55,869 nt of DNA from Methanobacteriota archaeon (GTDB lineage Bacteria; Bacteroidota; Bacteroidia; Flavobacteriales_D; Sanyastnellaceae). The notes beneath the pieces are model-generated. The model searched no databases. It was not told the DNA's origin and saw only the letters and a list, made by a program, of their open reading frames with translations. Below, one piece after another: positions 17,526-27,673 of the stretch (positions within the stretch are counted from its first letter, which is position 1; every line of letters begins with the position of its first letter). The DNA lies in assembly GCA_002723115.1 (NCBI GenBank), contig PBNL01000015.1, positions 1-55,869 of the forward strand, in the 5' to 3' direction. The translations under genes were made by a program, and so were the position numbers.

Positions 17526-18417
17526 AATCTTCAGGTGGGTCAAATGGCAGTTCGTATTCTCTATTAATTCGACTACGCCTAATCTGTAATATGGCCTCTA
17601 AATCAACCCCATCTCCATAAGCGGTAAGCTTAGTTTTATTTGGTAGAAGGCCTTCTTCATGACCTTCGTTTCCACTTCTTTCAATCTTAATAGTAAGGCC
17701 AGTTTTAAGATCATTAAACACATCCTTAACTGGAGCAAAAGAAACCCCATCGAACCAATATCTTTTTATTAAAAGTTCTTCAGCATCTGTTTTGTCTAAA
17801 TATTTATGAGCCCTTTTGCCATCCAAATTAATCCCTAGGCTATCAGGGTTAAAAACAGCCAAAGCCCTCTCATCTATTCCACCAAGAAGCTTTTTTACTT
17901 TACGAGGGAATTTTTCAATCAAGACATAATCAGACCCATCCACCTTTGAAATGAATTTGTCATTCATGGGATCTAATCCCAGTGGCTCTCCACTAAATAA
18001 TTCTTGAAATGAATAGAAGTCAAATGGTACTCCAAGCACACCTTGCAATTGTGAATAATCACCTTCGTATACGAACTTGTTTTGAGGAACCTTGCTAATC
18101 ATTTGAACAGAGTCAGGAGTCAAGAGTAACCTAGCAACTTCTACACCTAAGGCAGGAGTGAGACTAACCCAAATAGCACTATCTCTAGCCATTCGAACAT
18201 TGATGGTGAAATCGTCAGAAGTGCCATTCACTTTAACATCGGCATTCATTTTAAAGCCAATCCAATCCCAGTCTAATGCACTTTTATAGCTGTTCTTAAG
18301 GATGTGGTTTGGCTCCCTAGGGATCAAAGGCTTTCCTTCAGCTAGACGCTTGGCGTTACTACATCCTGAAAGTAAAATGATGCAGATAATAGCAAATATG
18401 TTTAACTGCCTAATCAC
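17503..18417 (-). CDS. DUF4292 lipoprotein
   Basis: The 304-residue protein begins with a lipoprotein signal (IFAIICIILLSGCSN), the Cys at residue 19 being the lipidation site. The body (WIGFKMNADVKVNG, IWVSLTPALGVEVARLL, LLTPDSVQMISK) matches Bacteroidota DUF4292 proteins, which have an outer-membrane lipoprotein (LolA/LolB-like) beta fold. The start codon overlaps the stop of the TPR gene (ATGA). TPR, DUF4292 and EnvC-like genes in one run is an arrangement I know from Bacteroidota and suggests a cell-envelope task; the exact function is unknown. Confidence 0.85.
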   Translation of the reverse strand: MIRQLNIFAIICIILLSGCSNAKRLAEGKPLIPREPNHILKNSYKSALDWDWIGFKMNADVKVNGTSDDFTINVRMARDSAIWVSLTPALGVEVARLLLTPDSVQMISKVPQNKFVYEGDYSQLQGVLGVPFDFYSFQELFSGEPLGLDPMNDKFISKVDGSDYVLIEKFPRKVKKLLGGIDERALAVFNPDSLGINLDGKRAHKYLDKTDAEELLIKRYWFDGVSFAPVKDVFNDLKTGLTIKIERSGNEGHEEGLLPNKTKLTAYGDGVDLEAILQIRRSRINREYELPFDPPEDYERRSSL

Positions 18418-20102
18418 TGTGTCCTTGATAGTTTTTCATTTAGCCTCTTCATTCCTCCGCCAGCTTCTGCAGCTTCATTCCATTTTAACCTAGCCTCATC
18501 AAATCTCTCTAATTCCCATAGAATATCACCCTCCCTTTCAGAAAACACAGCGTCAGGAAATTCACCCTCTGGTAGAAACGATTGAGCTTGTTGTATAAAG
18601 GTAAGCGCCTCTTCGCTACGGTTCATCAGATGCAAAATTAAAGCGTGAGTATCTAAGAAGTTTGGCTCCTTAGGAATCAATTCATTTGCTTTTTCACTCA
18701 ATTCATAAGCTCTAGAAATATTCTTTCTATCACTTGCAAGAAAGAAAGCATAATTGTTCATCACATATGGATCGGGGTAGTAATCAAGACTCTCTTCGAA
18801 GGCATCAAAAGACTTCTCTTTTTCTCCAATTTCTCGATACGCCATAGCAAGCCCTTGTGCTAAAGCGCCACCTAATTCTGGCATTTCGTAAACAATTGCT
18901 AATCCTCCTTTATACGCTTTGATTGCTTTTTTATGGTCACCTAATTTCGAATAGGCAGACCCTAGATAATGACTGAAAATCGCTTCTAAAGGGAAGTATG
19001 TTATTGCTTCTTCGCTAACAGTTGCAAGTGTGTTCCAATCTTTTTGCATCATCAGCACGTACATGTACTCTTCACGTACAGTAACTGAATTGGGATTGCC
19101 TGAAATCGCCTTGACATAAGAATCTCGAGCACGATCAACTCGCCCAAACTGCATATGCCTCATTGCCATAAAGTGATGAAGTCTAGGGTCATCAGGGTGT
19201 GCATTAATTGCAATTTCAAGTAATTCGGTCACTTGATCTTCGTTCTGCACTTCAACTAAAAGAGATAACTTTTCCGCAGGATCTATGTCCTCTGATTTAA
19301 ATCCCTTTTTAAGTAACATATAAATGTCCTGACCACTTTGAGATGCTAAATGACATTTCGCTAGAGCCAAGTATGAATCAAGAAAGTCAGGGAAGCCTTC
19401 AGTGAGATTCTCAAAAATGGGGATAGCCTTTGAGAACTCTCCATCTGTCGCAAGCATTGAAGCCTCTTCAAATAAAAACAACGGTTCATCAGGGAAGTCC
19501 TTTACTGCATCATTAATGAAAGAGTAAATTTTATTTCTACTTAACTGAGAACTCAATACAAGAAACAGCCTGTTTATTCTAACTTCTAAATTGTGGGCGA
19601 TTTCATCTTCGTAGTATGAATATGCCTGATAAGCATGCCAAATCTCACCAGCAGCAACAAACTGCTCAGCACAAAAATCCAATGCCTCTAAATTCCCTTG
19701 CCTTGCCTTAAACCAAACCATAAAATCCCCCCAAGCTTCATCGTAATTCTCCAACTTAATATGAGCCAGCCCCCTGCTATAACAATACCAATCGTGTTCA
19801 GGCTCAAGTTCTAATGCATCATTTAAATGCTTAATACTTGACTCATACCTTCCTAATTCTAGTTCAATCTTTCCCAGTTCATAGTGAAACCCTGCCACAT
19901 CTGGTTCTTCCTCAACACATGTTTGAAAGCAAGTGTATGCCTCTTGTAGATCTCCCTTAACAAGGTTGTTTTGACCTGCAAAAAATGCTCTTTGAGCTGT
20001 TTCACTAGAAGGAACAAAATCGGATGATACAGACTTTTGAGCACTAGCTTGCAGAACTACGAGTAATAGAGAAAAAAATATATGTGCTCCTTTTTGATTC
20101 AT
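18414..20102 (-). CDS. Secreted or periplasmic tetratricopeptide repeat protein
   Basis: The 562-residue protein has a signal peptide (IFFSLLLVVLQASAQ) and about ten TPR motifs, for example GDLQEAYTCFQTCVEEEPD, LGRYESSIKHLNDALELEP, LGDHKKAIKAYKGGL and RSEEALTFIQQAQSFLP. TPR arrays act as protein-binding scaffolds. It lies between the nucleotidyltransferase and the DUF4292 lipoprotein, overlapping the latter by 4 bases, so it is probably an envelope assembly factor in the same operon. No catalytic domain is seen. Confidence 0.85.
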   Translation of the reverse strand: MNQKGAHIFFSLLLVVLQASAQKSVSSDFVPSSETAQRAFFAGQNNLVKGDLQEAYTCFQTCVEEEPDVAGFHYELGKIELELGRYESSIKHLNDALELEPEHDWYCYSRGLAHIKLENYDEAWGDFMVWFKARQGNLEALDFCAEQFVAAGEIWHAYQAYSYYEDEIAHNLEVRINRLFLVLSSQLSRNKIYSFINDAVKDFPDEPLFLFEEASMLATDGEFSKAIPIFENLTEGFPDFLDSYLALAKCHLASQSGQDIYMLLKKGFKSEDIDPAEKLSLLVEVQNEDQVTELLEIAINAHPDDPRLHHFMAMRHMQFGRVDRARDSYVKAISGNPNSVTVREEYMYVLMMQKDWNTLATVSEEAITYFPLEAIFSHYLGSAYSKLGDHKKAIKAYKGGLAIVYEMPELGGALAQGLAMAYREIGEKEKSFDAFEESLDYYPDPYVMNNYAFFLASDRKNISRAYELSEKANELIPKEPNFLDTHALILHLMNRSEEALTFIQQAQSFLPEGEFPDAVFSEREGDILWELERFDEARLKWNEAAEAGGGMKRLNEKLSRTQ

Positions 20103-20108
20103 TTGGGA

Positions 20109-21128
20109 TTAGCCAATCTTGCAAAAATCTCCAATGCTCACATCAAGCGGCGTGCCAACAACACTTGACTTCGCTCCAACCATAGCACCATCCATCACAC
20201 TATTGTCAATTGTTGTATCTCCTTGAATTAAACAATCCTGAAGTGTAGAGTTTGTGACAGCAGTATTTGGGCCAATACTTACATGAGGCCCAACGACAGA
20301 TCTTACAACTGTTGCTCCTGGACCAATGAAACAAGGCTGAATTATTGTTGAATCTATAATTGTAGCTGAGGGGTCAATTCCAGTTCCTTCGTGTAATCGG
20401 CCCTCTTCTTCAAGGATGTCGAGCACCCTTCTGTTAGTTTCAACTGTTACTGCTTTATTGCCACAATCCATCCACTCACTCACTTCACCGGGAATAAATT
20501 TCACACCACTATGTGTCATATTCCTCAACGCGTCCGGCAATTGATACTCACCACTAAGAAGGATATTGTTGTCTATCAGATATTGTAATTCACTTTTGAG
20601 ACGAGCACCGTCCTTGAAAGAGTATATGCCTATCATGGCTTGGTCGCTAATGAACTCTTTTGGCTTTTCTACATAATCCGTAATATTTCCATCATCATCA
20701 GTTACAACTACTCCAAAAGCTGATGGGTCCTCAATTTTCTGAGTAAATAGAACCCCGTCAGCATCAGCATCTATTGTAAAGTCAGCCCTAAAAAGTGTGT
20801 CAGCAAATGCAACAACAACAGGCCCTTCCAACAATTCCTCTCCACAAAGAATCGCGTGTGCAGTTCCTAGAGGTTCATCCTGATAACAGATCTTTCCCTC
20901 AGCGCCAAGTCGTTTCGCAACTTCTAGCAGATCCCTTTCACTATCCTCCCCAAACCTTCCTGTTACAAATGCGATTTTGTCGACTGCAGTAGGAAGCATT
21001 CGGACTATATCCTCAACAAGTCTCTCAACAATTGGTTTACCTGCAACTGGCACAAGTGGCTTGGGCGTAGTTAATGTGTGTGGGCGGAGACGGCTGCCTC
21101 TACCTGCCATTGGGATTATGATATTCAT
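20109..21128 (-). CDS. Sugar-phosphate nucleotidyltransferase
   Basis: The 339-residue protein has the nucleotidyltransferase signature [28 protein letters not shown] at its start (shown here as two parts: [12 protein letters not shown] and [10 protein letters not shown]), a GTAHAI loop and EKPKEF. The C-terminal third is a left-handed beta helix of hexapeptide repeats ([38 protein letters not shown]). It resembles glucose-1-phosphate thymidylyl/uridylyl- or mannose-1-phosphate guanylyltransferases; the exact sugar is not clear. The dut stop overlaps its start (ATGA). Confidence 0.85.
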   Translation of the reverse strand: MNIIIPMAGRGSRLRPHTLTTPKPLVPVAGKPIVERLVEDIVRMLPTAVDKIAFVTGRFGEDSERDLLEVAKRLGAEGKICYQDEPLGTAHAILCGEELLEGPVVVAFADTLFRADFTIDADADGVLFTQKIEDPSAFGVVVTDDDGNITDYVEKPKEFISDQAMIGIYSFKDGARLKSELQYLIDNNILLSGEYQLPDALRNMTHSGVKFIPGEVSEWMDCGNKAVTVETNRRVLDILEEEGRLHEGTGIDPSATIIDSTIIQPCFIGPGATVVRSVVGPHVSIGPNTAVTNSTLQDCLIQGDTTIDNSVMDGAMVGAKSSVVGTPLDVSIGDFCKIG

Positions 21129-21574
21129 TTTACTCCTGTGCTTCCGAATCCTCCAGCGCCTCTTTCAGTTTCTGAGAGATCATCGGTGGGTTTCCATTGT
21201 AGCTGAACGTATCTAGCAATAACTAATTGTGCAATTCGCTCTCCATCTTCTACGACGAATGGCTCCTTGCCGTGATTTATTAAGATTACTCCAACGTCAC
21301 CTCTGTAGTCGGCGTCTATTGTGCCAGGCGAGTTGAGAACCGTAATTCCGTGTTTGTAAGCAAGACCTGATCTAGGTCTTACTTGGGCTTCTGTCCCTTG
21401 AGGCAAAGCAATTTTCAATCCTGTTGGGATCAACCTATGTTCCCCTGGAGCGAGAGTGATTGATTCTTCAAGTGAAGCACGTAAATCTAATCCAGCGCTT
21501 TGCGACGTGCTGTATTGAGGCAGGTCATGATTACTGCAGTTTACTACTGCTACTTCTAATGCTTCAGTGCTCAT
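21125..21574 (-). CDS. dut: Deoxyuridine 5'-triphosphate nucleotidohydrolase
   Basis: The 149-residue trimeric dUTPase hydrolyses dUTP to dUMP, keeping uracil out of DNA and supplying dTMP synthesis. All five motifs are visible: [15 protein letters not shown], the [10 protein letters not shown] loop with the catalytic Asp, [11 protein letters not shown], and the C-terminal GAGGFGSTG arm. Length is standard. Both ends overlap neighbours as ATGA, showing translational coupling with the enoyl-CoA hydratase and nucleotidyltransferase genes. Confidence 0.97.
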   Translation of the reverse strand: MSTEALEVAVVNCSNHDLPQYSTSQSAGLDLRASLEESITLAPGEHRLIPTGLKIALPQGTEAQVRPRSGLAYKHGITVLNSPGTIDADYRGDVGVILINHGKEPFVVEDGERIAQLVIARYVQLQWKPTDDLSETERGAGGFGSTGVK

Positions 21575-22353
21575 TTACCTGGAAATTGTGCTTTTCTTTT
21601 TTCTAAAAATGCAGTTGTACCCTCTTTAAAATCCTCTGTTCCAAAACATAGACCAAACTCTTCGATCTCCACCGAATATCCGTCAACCGAAGCAGTATAT
21701 CCAGCTACTACAGATTTAATGGCTGAGCTAAGTGCTGTTGGTGCGTTTCTCATCACCTTTTTTGCAATACCCTGGCAAGTTTCCATCAAGTCAGCTTGGT
21801 CTACAGAGTAATTTACAAGCCCAAGTGTTGCAGCTTCATCTGCGCCTATCATGCCAGCAGTCAAAACCATTTCCATAGCCTTTCCCTTTCCAACTAATTG
21901 AGCTAGTCTCTGTGTTCCACCATAACCAGGAATTACACCAAGACCAACTTCTGGTAATCCTAGTTTGGCATTTGTTGACGCCACTCTAATATGTGCGGCC
22001 ATTGCAAGTTCTAGTCCTCCACCTAGTGCGAATCCATTAACTGCAGCAATAACTGGTTTAGAACTTCTCTCTACTCTGTCGAAAAGAGTTGCTTGGCCTA
22101 ATGCCGCTAAATCCTTTCCCTGCTGCGAGGAAAAATCAGCAAACTCTTTAATGTCCGCTCCAGCAACAAAGGCTTTTTCTCCTGAGCCAGTCATGATGAT
22201 GACCTTGACTTTGTCGTTGGTTTGGGCTTCTTCTATATGCTTTGAAAGTGACGCTATAACCTCGCTATTCAAAGCGTTAAGTTGGTTAGGCCTATTGATT
22301 GTGAGTGTTAAAACACCCCCGTCAACATCGCTTAAAATGTAGTTCTCGCTCAT
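21571..22353 (-). CDS. Enoyl-CoA hydratase / isomerase family protein
   Basis: The 260-residue crotonase has the oxyanion-hole segments [11 protein letters not shown] and [14 protein letters not shown], and the two catalytic Glu contexts (GGGLEL and [18 protein letters not shown]), so it is likely a true hydratase (short-chain or 3-hydroxybutyryl type). Its CoA substrate is unknown. It sits between the ABC ATPase and dut in the minus-strand run; its stop overlaps the dut start by 4 bases. It could take part in amino-acid or fatty-acid breakdown together with the tyrosine genes upstream, which is an inference. Confidence 0.9.
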   Translation of the reverse strand: MSENYILSDVDGGVLTLTINRPNQLNALNSEVIASLSKHIEEAQTNDKVKVIIMTGSGEKAFVAGADIKEFADFSSQQGKDLAALGQATLFDRVERSSKPVIAAVNGFALGGGLELAMAAHIRVASTNAKLGLPEVGLGVIPGYGGTQRLAQLVGKGKAMEMVLTAGMIGADEAATLGLVNYSVDQADLMETCQGIAKKVMRNAPTALSSAIKSVVAGYTASVDGYSVEIEEFGLCFGTEDFKEGTTAFLEKRKAQFPGK

Positions 22354-22362
22354 GTGCTAAAA

Positions 22363-23874
22363 TTAAGCACCGGGCCGACTATTCAATAGCTCTTGTGTAT
22401 ATGAATTTTGAGGGTTTTTAAAGATGACTTCTGTTGTACCCTCTTCTACTATTTCACCATCCTTCATAATTACTATTCTGTCACAAATTGCTTCAATGAC
22501 ACTTAGGTCGTGTGAAATGAATAAAAACGCAAGAGATCGCTTCTTCTGAATATCTGAAATAAGCTTTAATATTTCAGCTTGGATCCTGAGATCTAGGGCG
22601 GCTACACTTTCGTCAAGTACTAGAAATTCTGGCTCCATAGCAAGTGCTCTTGCGAGTACTATCCTTTGCCTTTGTCCACCGCTAAAGGAGTTTGGATATT
22701 TATTTGAATCTTCACTTTTTAACCCTACTTCTTCCAAGAGCTGATTTACGGTTGCATTACCACCCCCTAGATTTATTGCCTCTTGCAATGCAAGACCTAT
22801 CCTCATTCTGGGATTCAATGCGCTGAATGGATCCTGAAAAACAGGCTGAGCTCCTTTTTTAAAAGCCTTAAGATCATTTAAATCTAAGGATTGGCCTTTC
22901 CATTTAATCTCTCCGCTTGTGCAAGGTTCCATGCCAAGTAATAGCTTCCCCAATGAAGATTTTCCAGACCCGCTTTCTCCAACTAATCCTACTCGTTCGC
23001 CAGCATGTATAGACAAACTCACGTTCTTAACTGCGCTAAAACTCTCTTTGACTCTGCCTAAAAAATCCTTTTTAACTATATACTCGAGGCTAACTCTATT
23101 AGCCTCAATTAGAGAATCACCACTTGAGTTTATTGCCCCTTCTCTTTTGTGCCTAGAAGATATTAATTCTTTAGTGTAATCGTGCTGAGGATTGCCAAAT
23201 ACATCTTTACAACTGCCCTCTTCAACGACATCTCCTAATCTCATGACAACGACATAGTCAGAGATGTCATTTACAACTTCTAAGTCATGAGAAATGAAGA
23301 GAACTCCAAGATTTCTTTCTTTTTGAAGTCGTGAAAGGAGGTCTAGTATTGTTTTTTGGACAGTAACATCCAGGGCAGTGGTTGGCTCGTCTGCAATTAT
23401 GACTTTAGGATCGCAAGCAAGAGCCATAGCAATCATGACTCGTTGTTTTTGGCCTCCACTTAGTTCATGAGGGTACTTTTTGTATGATTCTTCAGGTGAT
23501 GGCAACTCTACCTCGTTGAACAATTCTTGGACTTTTATTCTCGCTTGTTCTGAACTTAAACCCTTATGAACCAATAGTGGCTCAGCAACTTGATCACCAA
23601 CCCTCTTTGATGGGTTAAGTGAGGACATGGGGTCTTGAAAAATCATACTAATTTCCACGCCCACTTTAAGCGATGTGAATTCGCCTGATTCAATTTTGGC
23701 ACTTGGGGGTAACAGCCCCATTACAGCCATAGAACTGACGGTTTTACCAGATCCCGATTCACCAACAATAGCTGTCGTCTTTCCCGGAATTACTTGAAAG
23801 CTTAAATCATTTACAACCCTCTTGTCGAAGGCTATGCTAAGATTAGTGACTTTCAGTACTGGGCTTAAGCTCAT
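22363..23874 (-). CDS. Duplicated ABC transporter ATPase, oligopeptide (DppDF/YejF) type
   Basis: The 503-residue protein is two fused ATPase domains. Each has a Walker A (GESGSGKT and GESGSGKSS), a signature (LSGGQKQRV and FSGGQRQRI) and Walker B ([12 protein letters not shown] and [12 protein letters not shown]). The [14 protein letters not shown] block is typical of peptide/nickel importers. No permease or binding-protein gene is nearby, so the partners must be encoded elsewhere. The start overlaps the hpd stop by 1 base (TAATG), so it is co-transcribed with tyrosine degradation genes. Confidence 0.92.
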   Translation of the reverse strand: MSLSPVLKVTNLSIAFDKRVVNDLSFQVIPGKTTAIVGESGSGKTVSSMAVMGLLPPSAKIESGEFTSLKVGVEISMIFQDPMSSLNPSKRVGDQVAEPLLVHKGLSSEQARIKVQELFNEVELPSPEESYKKYPHELSGGQKQRVMIAMALACDPKVIIADEPTTALDVTVQKTILDLLSRLQKERNLGVLFISHDLEVVNDISDYVVVMRLGDVVEEGSCKDVFGNPQHDYTKELISSRHKREGAINSSGDSLIEANRVSLEYIVKKDFLGRVKESFSAVKNVSLSIHAGERVGLVGESGSGKSSLGKLLLGMEPCTSGEIKWKGQSLDLNDLKAFKKGAQPVFQDPFSALNPRMRIGLALQEAINLGGGNATVNQLLEEVGLKSEDSNKYPNSFSGGQRQRIVLARALAMEPEFLVLDESVAALDLRIQAEILKLISDIQKKRSLAFLFISHDLSVIEAICDRIVIMKDGEIVEEGTTEVIFKNPQNSYTQELLNSRPGA

Positions 23875-24992
23875 TAAAGCGTTCCTCTGTTTTCTTGTTC
23901 TCTTTCAATAGCTTCAAAAAGGGCCTTGAAATTCCCCTTGCCAAAACTCTGAGCACCCTTTCGTTGAATAATTTCAAAGAACATTGTGGGTCTGTCTAAA
24001 ACAGGCTTGGTAAATAATTGAAGCAGATAACCCTCGTCATCTCTATCTATCAATATGCCAAGCTTTTTTAGTGGCTCTAAATCCTCATCAATTTCACCAA
24101 CTCTGTCTAATACATCATCGTAATAATTGTCCGGGACGTATAGAAAATCAACACCTCTTGCTTTAAGCTGTGTTACTGTTTCAATTATGTTATCTGTTGC
24201 AACAGCTATGTGTTGCACTCCTGCTCCCTTGTAATAATCGATGTATTCTTCGATTTGTGACTTTTTTCTTCCCTCTGCAGGTTCGTTTATTGGGAACTTT
24301 ATTCTACCATTTCCATTGCTCATCACTTTAGACATAAGAGCTGTGTACTCTGTGCTAATGTCCTTGTCGTCGAAAGAAATAATTTGTGCAAATCCCATAA
24401 CCTCTGCATAAAACTTGCACCACGTATTCATTTCACCCCAATCCACATTACCCACCATGTGGTCAATGTATTTTAATCCTACTGGATCTGGTTTGTAATC
24501 TGGGGTCCATGCTGTGTATCCAGGCATGAAAGCTCCGTTGTAATCCTTGCGCTCAACAAAAATGTGAATTGTCTCACCATAAGTGTGGATTCCACTTAAG
24601 ACCACCTTGCCATTATCATCTTCAATAGTATATGGTTCAAAGGCACTTTTAGCTCCTCTCTTTGTAGTTTCTTTCCAACTCATAGTGGCATCATTAACCC
24701 ATAGAGCTACATTTTTCACTCCATCACCGTGGTCGTTAAGATGTCTGTTTAAGTCACCTCCTGGTTCTAGTGGAGATGTCAGGACAAGAGTAATTTTATC
24801 CTGTCTTATTGCATATGAAACACTATCCTTACTGCCTGTTTCAAGACCTTTGTAAGCTAAAGGTTGAAAGCCCCAAGCGCTCATGTAGTAATAAGCGGCT
24901 TGTTTGGCATTTCCAACAATAATTTCAACGTGGTCAGTGCCAAGAAGAGGAAGAAAGTCCTCGGCTTCAGATATGATTTTTTCTAATTCCAT
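23874..24992 (-). CDS. hpd: 4-Hydroxyphenylpyruvate dioxygenase
   Basis: The 372-residue enzyme (ATG at 24992; a TTG in frame at 25001 is less likely) converts 4-hydroxyphenylpyruvate to homogentisate with Fe(II) and O2. Two vicinal-oxygen-chelate halves are visible, with the iron ligands in YIDHMVGNVDWGEM, GVQHIAVATDNI and MFFEIIQRKG near the C terminus. FTKPVLDRPTMFFE is a family hallmark. hmgA lies just upstream with a 9-base gap, giving consecutive steps of tyrosine breakdown. Confidence 0.96.
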   Translation of the reverse strand: MELEKIISEAEDFLPLLGTDHVEIIVGNAKQAAYYYMSAWGFQPLAYKGLETGSKDSVSYAIRQDKITLVLTSPLEPGGDLNRHLNDHGDGVKNVALWVNDATMSWKETTKRGAKSAFEPYTIEDDNGKVVLSGIHTYGETIHIFVERKDYNGAFMPGYTAWTPDYKPDPVGLKYIDHMVGNVDWGEMNTWCKFYAEVMGFAQIISFDDKDISTEYTALMSKVMSNGNGRIKFPINEPAEGRKKSQIEEYIDYYKGAGVQHIAVATDNIIETVTQLKARGVDFLYVPDNYYDDVLDRVGEIDEDLEPLKKLGILIDRDDEGYLLQLFTKPVLDRPTMFFEIIQRKGAQSFGKGNFKALFEAIEREQENRGTL

Positions 24993-25001
24993 TTGTTTCA
25001 A

Positions 25002-26159
25002 TTAATCAAGCCAAGCCTTGAAGTAATCAGGTTTTTCAATATCTAATGCTTGTTTAGTAAGGTGTAATGGCTTGAATGTGTCAACCATAACAGCTAACTC
25101 AATAGTCTCTTTTTTGCCTATGCTCGCTTCATAGGTTCCAGGGTGCGGTCCGTGAGGAATTCCAGCTGGGTGTAAGGTGATTTGTCCAGGCCCAACATCC
25201 TTTCTACTCATAAAGTTTCCAGCTACATAATACAACACCTCGTCAGAGTCTATATTGCTGTGATTGTATGGCGCAGGAATAGAATCTGGATGGTAGTCGT
25301 ACAATCTTGGTACGAAACTACAAATCACGAATCCGGCTGCTTCAAAGGTTTGGTGTACAGGAGGCGGCTGATGTATCCTGCCAGTAATTGGTTCAAAGTC
25401 ATCGATGTTAAAAGCATAAGGGAAGTGGAATCCATCCCAGCCTACAACATCAAATGGATGACTCGCGTAAACGTAATCGTGAATCTTTCCGTCCTTTTTA
25501 ATTCTAATAGTGAATTCTCCAATTTCATCGTGAACCTCAAGCTCCTCAGGCGTCCTAATATCTCTCTCACAATAAGGGCTGTGCTCCTGCAACTGCCCAA
25601 AATAATTCCTGTACCTCTTAGGTGTATACACAGGTGACGCAGAATTGATAATGAGCAATCTGTTGTCATCATTATCAAACTCAAACTGGTAGATAGTACC
25701 ACGAGGAATCACTAGGTAATCGCCCTTCCTAAATGTGATTTTTCCGTACATGGTGTGAAGCACTCCTGAGCCATGATGAACAAAAACCACTTCATCTTCA
25801 TCTGTATTTTTATAGAAATCCTCGCACACTACTTTAGGTGGATTTGCAAGCTCAAGGCACACGTCAGAATTAAACAGAACGGGTACTCGAGAACTTAAAT
25901 AATCCTTTCCAGCAGGCACATCAAAACCCTCTAGCTTCCTAGAGAGAAGGTTGCACTTAACAGCAATTTTTGGAGCGACATCCACCGTGCCTCTAACGTC
26001 CTTAACCATAGTAGGTCTGTAATGATGGTAGAGCAACGATGCATTTCCTGAAAATCCTACAGTGCCAAAAAGTTGCTCGTGGTATAAACTACCGTCTTCT
26101 TTGCGAAATTGAGTGTGACGTTTTGGAGGGATCTTTCCTAAGCGCTGATAAAAGGGCAT
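25002..26159 (-). CDS. hmgA: Homogentisate 1,2-dioxygenase
   Basis: The 385-residue cupin enzyme opens the ring of homogentisate to maleylacetoacetate. It has the Bacteroidota-type N terminus (FYQRLGKIPPKRHTQF) and the metal-site region HPAGIPHGPHPGTYE near the C terminus, plus FVHHGSGVLHTMYG and DYLVIPRGTIYQFE from the cupin core. It forms a pair with hpd downstream. The 38-base gap to the upstream gene contains TACCTTG, a weak -7 box. Maleylacetoacetate isomerase and fumarylacetoacetase are not in the window. Confidence 0.95.
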   Translation of the reverse strand: MPFYQRLGKIPPKRHTQFRKEDGSLYHEQLFGTVGFSGNASLLYHHYRPTMVKDVRGTVDVAPKIAVKCNLLSRKLEGFDVPAGKDYLSSRVPVLFNSDVCLELANPPKVVCEDFYKNTDEDEVVFVHHGSGVLHTMYGKITFRKGDYLVIPRGTIYQFEFDNDDNRLLIINSASPVYTPKRYRNYFGQLQEHSPYCERDIRTPEELEVHDEIGEFTIRIKKDGKIHDYVYASHPFDVVGWDGFHFPYAFNIDDFEPITGRIHQPPPVHQTFEAAGFVICSFVPRLYDYHPDSIPAPYNHSNIDSDEVLYYVAGNFMSRKDVGPGQITLHPAGIPHGPHPGTYEASIGKKETIELAVMVDTFKPLHLTKQALDIEKPDYFKAWLD

Positions 26160-26197
26160 GAGCGAAATATTTATTCTCCTGCAAGGTACAAAGCCGA

Positions 26198-27166
26198 TTA
26201 TTTACCGCCTAATAGCTTTGCGTATCCCGGCAATTCGCCATTTTCATTTAACCTCCACTTAAGGCTTAGCTTCATTCCAATTCTCAAATGAGAGTCGACT
26301 GGGATGTTGTTTTTCTTCGCCAGTGCCTTCATTTTTATCCCGTATTTCTGAGATATAGACCAAATCGTTTCACCACCTCGCACCGTATGCCAATCTTTAA
26401 ACCCGCTGTTCTTTTTTGGCTGTAAATACACAATCTCGCCCTTGCGGAACACATGATTTTTGTCAACCTCGTTGTATTTGCGGAATTGCCATTTCATCAT
26501 ATCGAATTGTTCGGCGAGCTTTTCAATGCTATCTCCCTGATCAGCGTACACAAATTGAATACCGTTCTCAGTAGTACTAACGCTGTGAAGAGTCCTTGAT
26601 GTATGAAGTTTTCCTCCACGATGAGCGTCAGCAACGGCCTCCTTTTCATCGACCCAATCGCCAGCATCTAGCTTATAAAGCTCGTGCCTCTCAATGATGG
26701 TAATAAGCAGTTCAGGATATTTGGGATTGGTGGCGTAACCACATTTACTCAACCCTTTTGCCCATCCTTTATAATCTTCTAAGTCTAATTCGAATAGACT
26801 TGAGTATCTGCTTCTAAGAAGAAACTTACTGTGATCTTCATAGCTATCTCTCGGGTCATCATATACTCTAAAGCATTCTCCTTTTTCATCATCGTCGTGA
26901 TATGCCCTGCCTCCAGTCCAATCCTGATGACACTTTATCCCAAAATGATTGTTTGACTTCTTCGCAAGTTCGCTAACTCCATTTCCGCTTTCAAGTACTC
27001 CCTGAGCCAAAGTGATACTGGCAGGGATTTTATAAATCTCCATTTGTCTCACCGCCTCGTCCTTCCATTTGTTGACATAATCGGTTTGGGCTTGATAGCC
27101 TTGAGACCAAACATTAGACAACGTAAGAATCATAAAAAAAGGTAGAAAAATCAGTTGCCTAAACAT
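26198..27166 (-). CDS. Secreted glucosaminidase-domain protein with LysM repeats
   Basis: The 322-residue protein has a signal peptide (LIFLPFFMILTLSNVWSQ), a mannosyl-glycoprotein endo-beta-N-acetylglucosaminidase domain (about residues 25-165: ASITLAQGVLESGNGVSELA, NNHFGIKCHQDWTGG) with the catalytic Glu in VLESG, and two LysM domains (about 205-255 and 262-310; HTVRGGETIWSISQKYGIK). It should cut peptidoglycan glycan strands while bound to the wall. TTTAGATTGCAAC precedes the ATG, a weak -7 box close to the start codon. Confidence 0.9.
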   Translation of the reverse strand: MFRQLIFLPFFMILTLSNVWSQGYQAQTDYVNKWKDEAVRQMEIYKIPASITLAQGVLESGNGVSELAKKSNNHFGIKCHQDWTGGRAYHDDDEKGECFRVYDDPRDSYEDHSKFLLRSRYSSLFELDLEDYKGWAKGLSKCGYATNPKYPELLITIIERHELYKLDAGDWVDEKEAVADAHRGGKLHTSRTLHSVSTTENGIQFVYADQGDSIEKLAEQFDMMKWQFRKYNEVDKNHVFRKGEIVYLQPKKNSGFKDWHTVRGGETIWSISQKYGIKMKALAKKNNIPVDSHLRIGMKLSLKWRLNENGELPGYAKLLGGK

Positions 27167-27244
27167 GTTGCAATCTAAAACTCAAGGCAAGGATGGGTAA
27201 AGTGCAACACGGTTATTCTCTACTTATCAATGTGGATAAAGGGT

Positions 27245-27673
27245 TTAGTTTAATGGAGTAGAATCATATTCCTTTACAACCTCGCCATCAGTATTGTAAA
27301 ACGTCCATTTACCTGTTCTGACACCGTTTGAGTAAAAACCTGAGATATTCAAATTTCCATTTGTATGCCATGTTTTGTATTCCCCATCTTCAACACCCAA
27401 ATTCCAATTACTCAAAGACCACATTCTTCCATCAGGATAGAATGATTTCCATGTGCCATGCTTTACCTCTTTGCCTTCTAAATAAAAAGCATTTCCTGTC
27501 ATATAAAGTTTAAAGTCTTCATGATAATGATTCACTTTAAACGTGTCAATTGAAAGATGTGTTCTTTCTTTTTTGATCACTCCAGACGGCCACCTTTCCA
27601 GCACACCTTCAGAATTTATTGTCTCACCACACGAGATCAAAACGAAAGACAAAATCAAGATTACTCTCATCAT
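27245..27673 (-). CDS. MORN/YwqK-like repeat lipoprotein
   Basis: The 142-residue protein begins with a lipoprotein signal (VILILSFVLISCGET). The rest is made of short antitoxin-like/MORN repeats with the pattern GxWKSFYPDGRMWS, GEYKTWHTNGNLNISG and GKWTFYNTDGEVVKEY. Such repeats form beta-hairpin sheets; their role in Bacteroidota is unclear. Its start overlaps the stop of the polyprenyl synthetase frame (ATGA), so it depends on that transcript. Confidence 0.75.
   Translation of the reverse strand: MMRVILILSFVLISCGETINSEGVLERWPSGVIKKERTHLSIDTFKVNHYHEDFKLYMTGNAFYLEGKEVKHGTWKSFYPDGRMWSLSNWNLGVEDGEYKTWHTNGNLNISGFYSNGVRTGKWTFYNTDGEVVKEYDSTPLN

Noticed and set aside
26180..26197. Separate promoter for hmgA
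   Set aside because: TACCTTG lacks one base of the -7 consensus and the gap is only 38 bases; kept as a remark in the gene entry.
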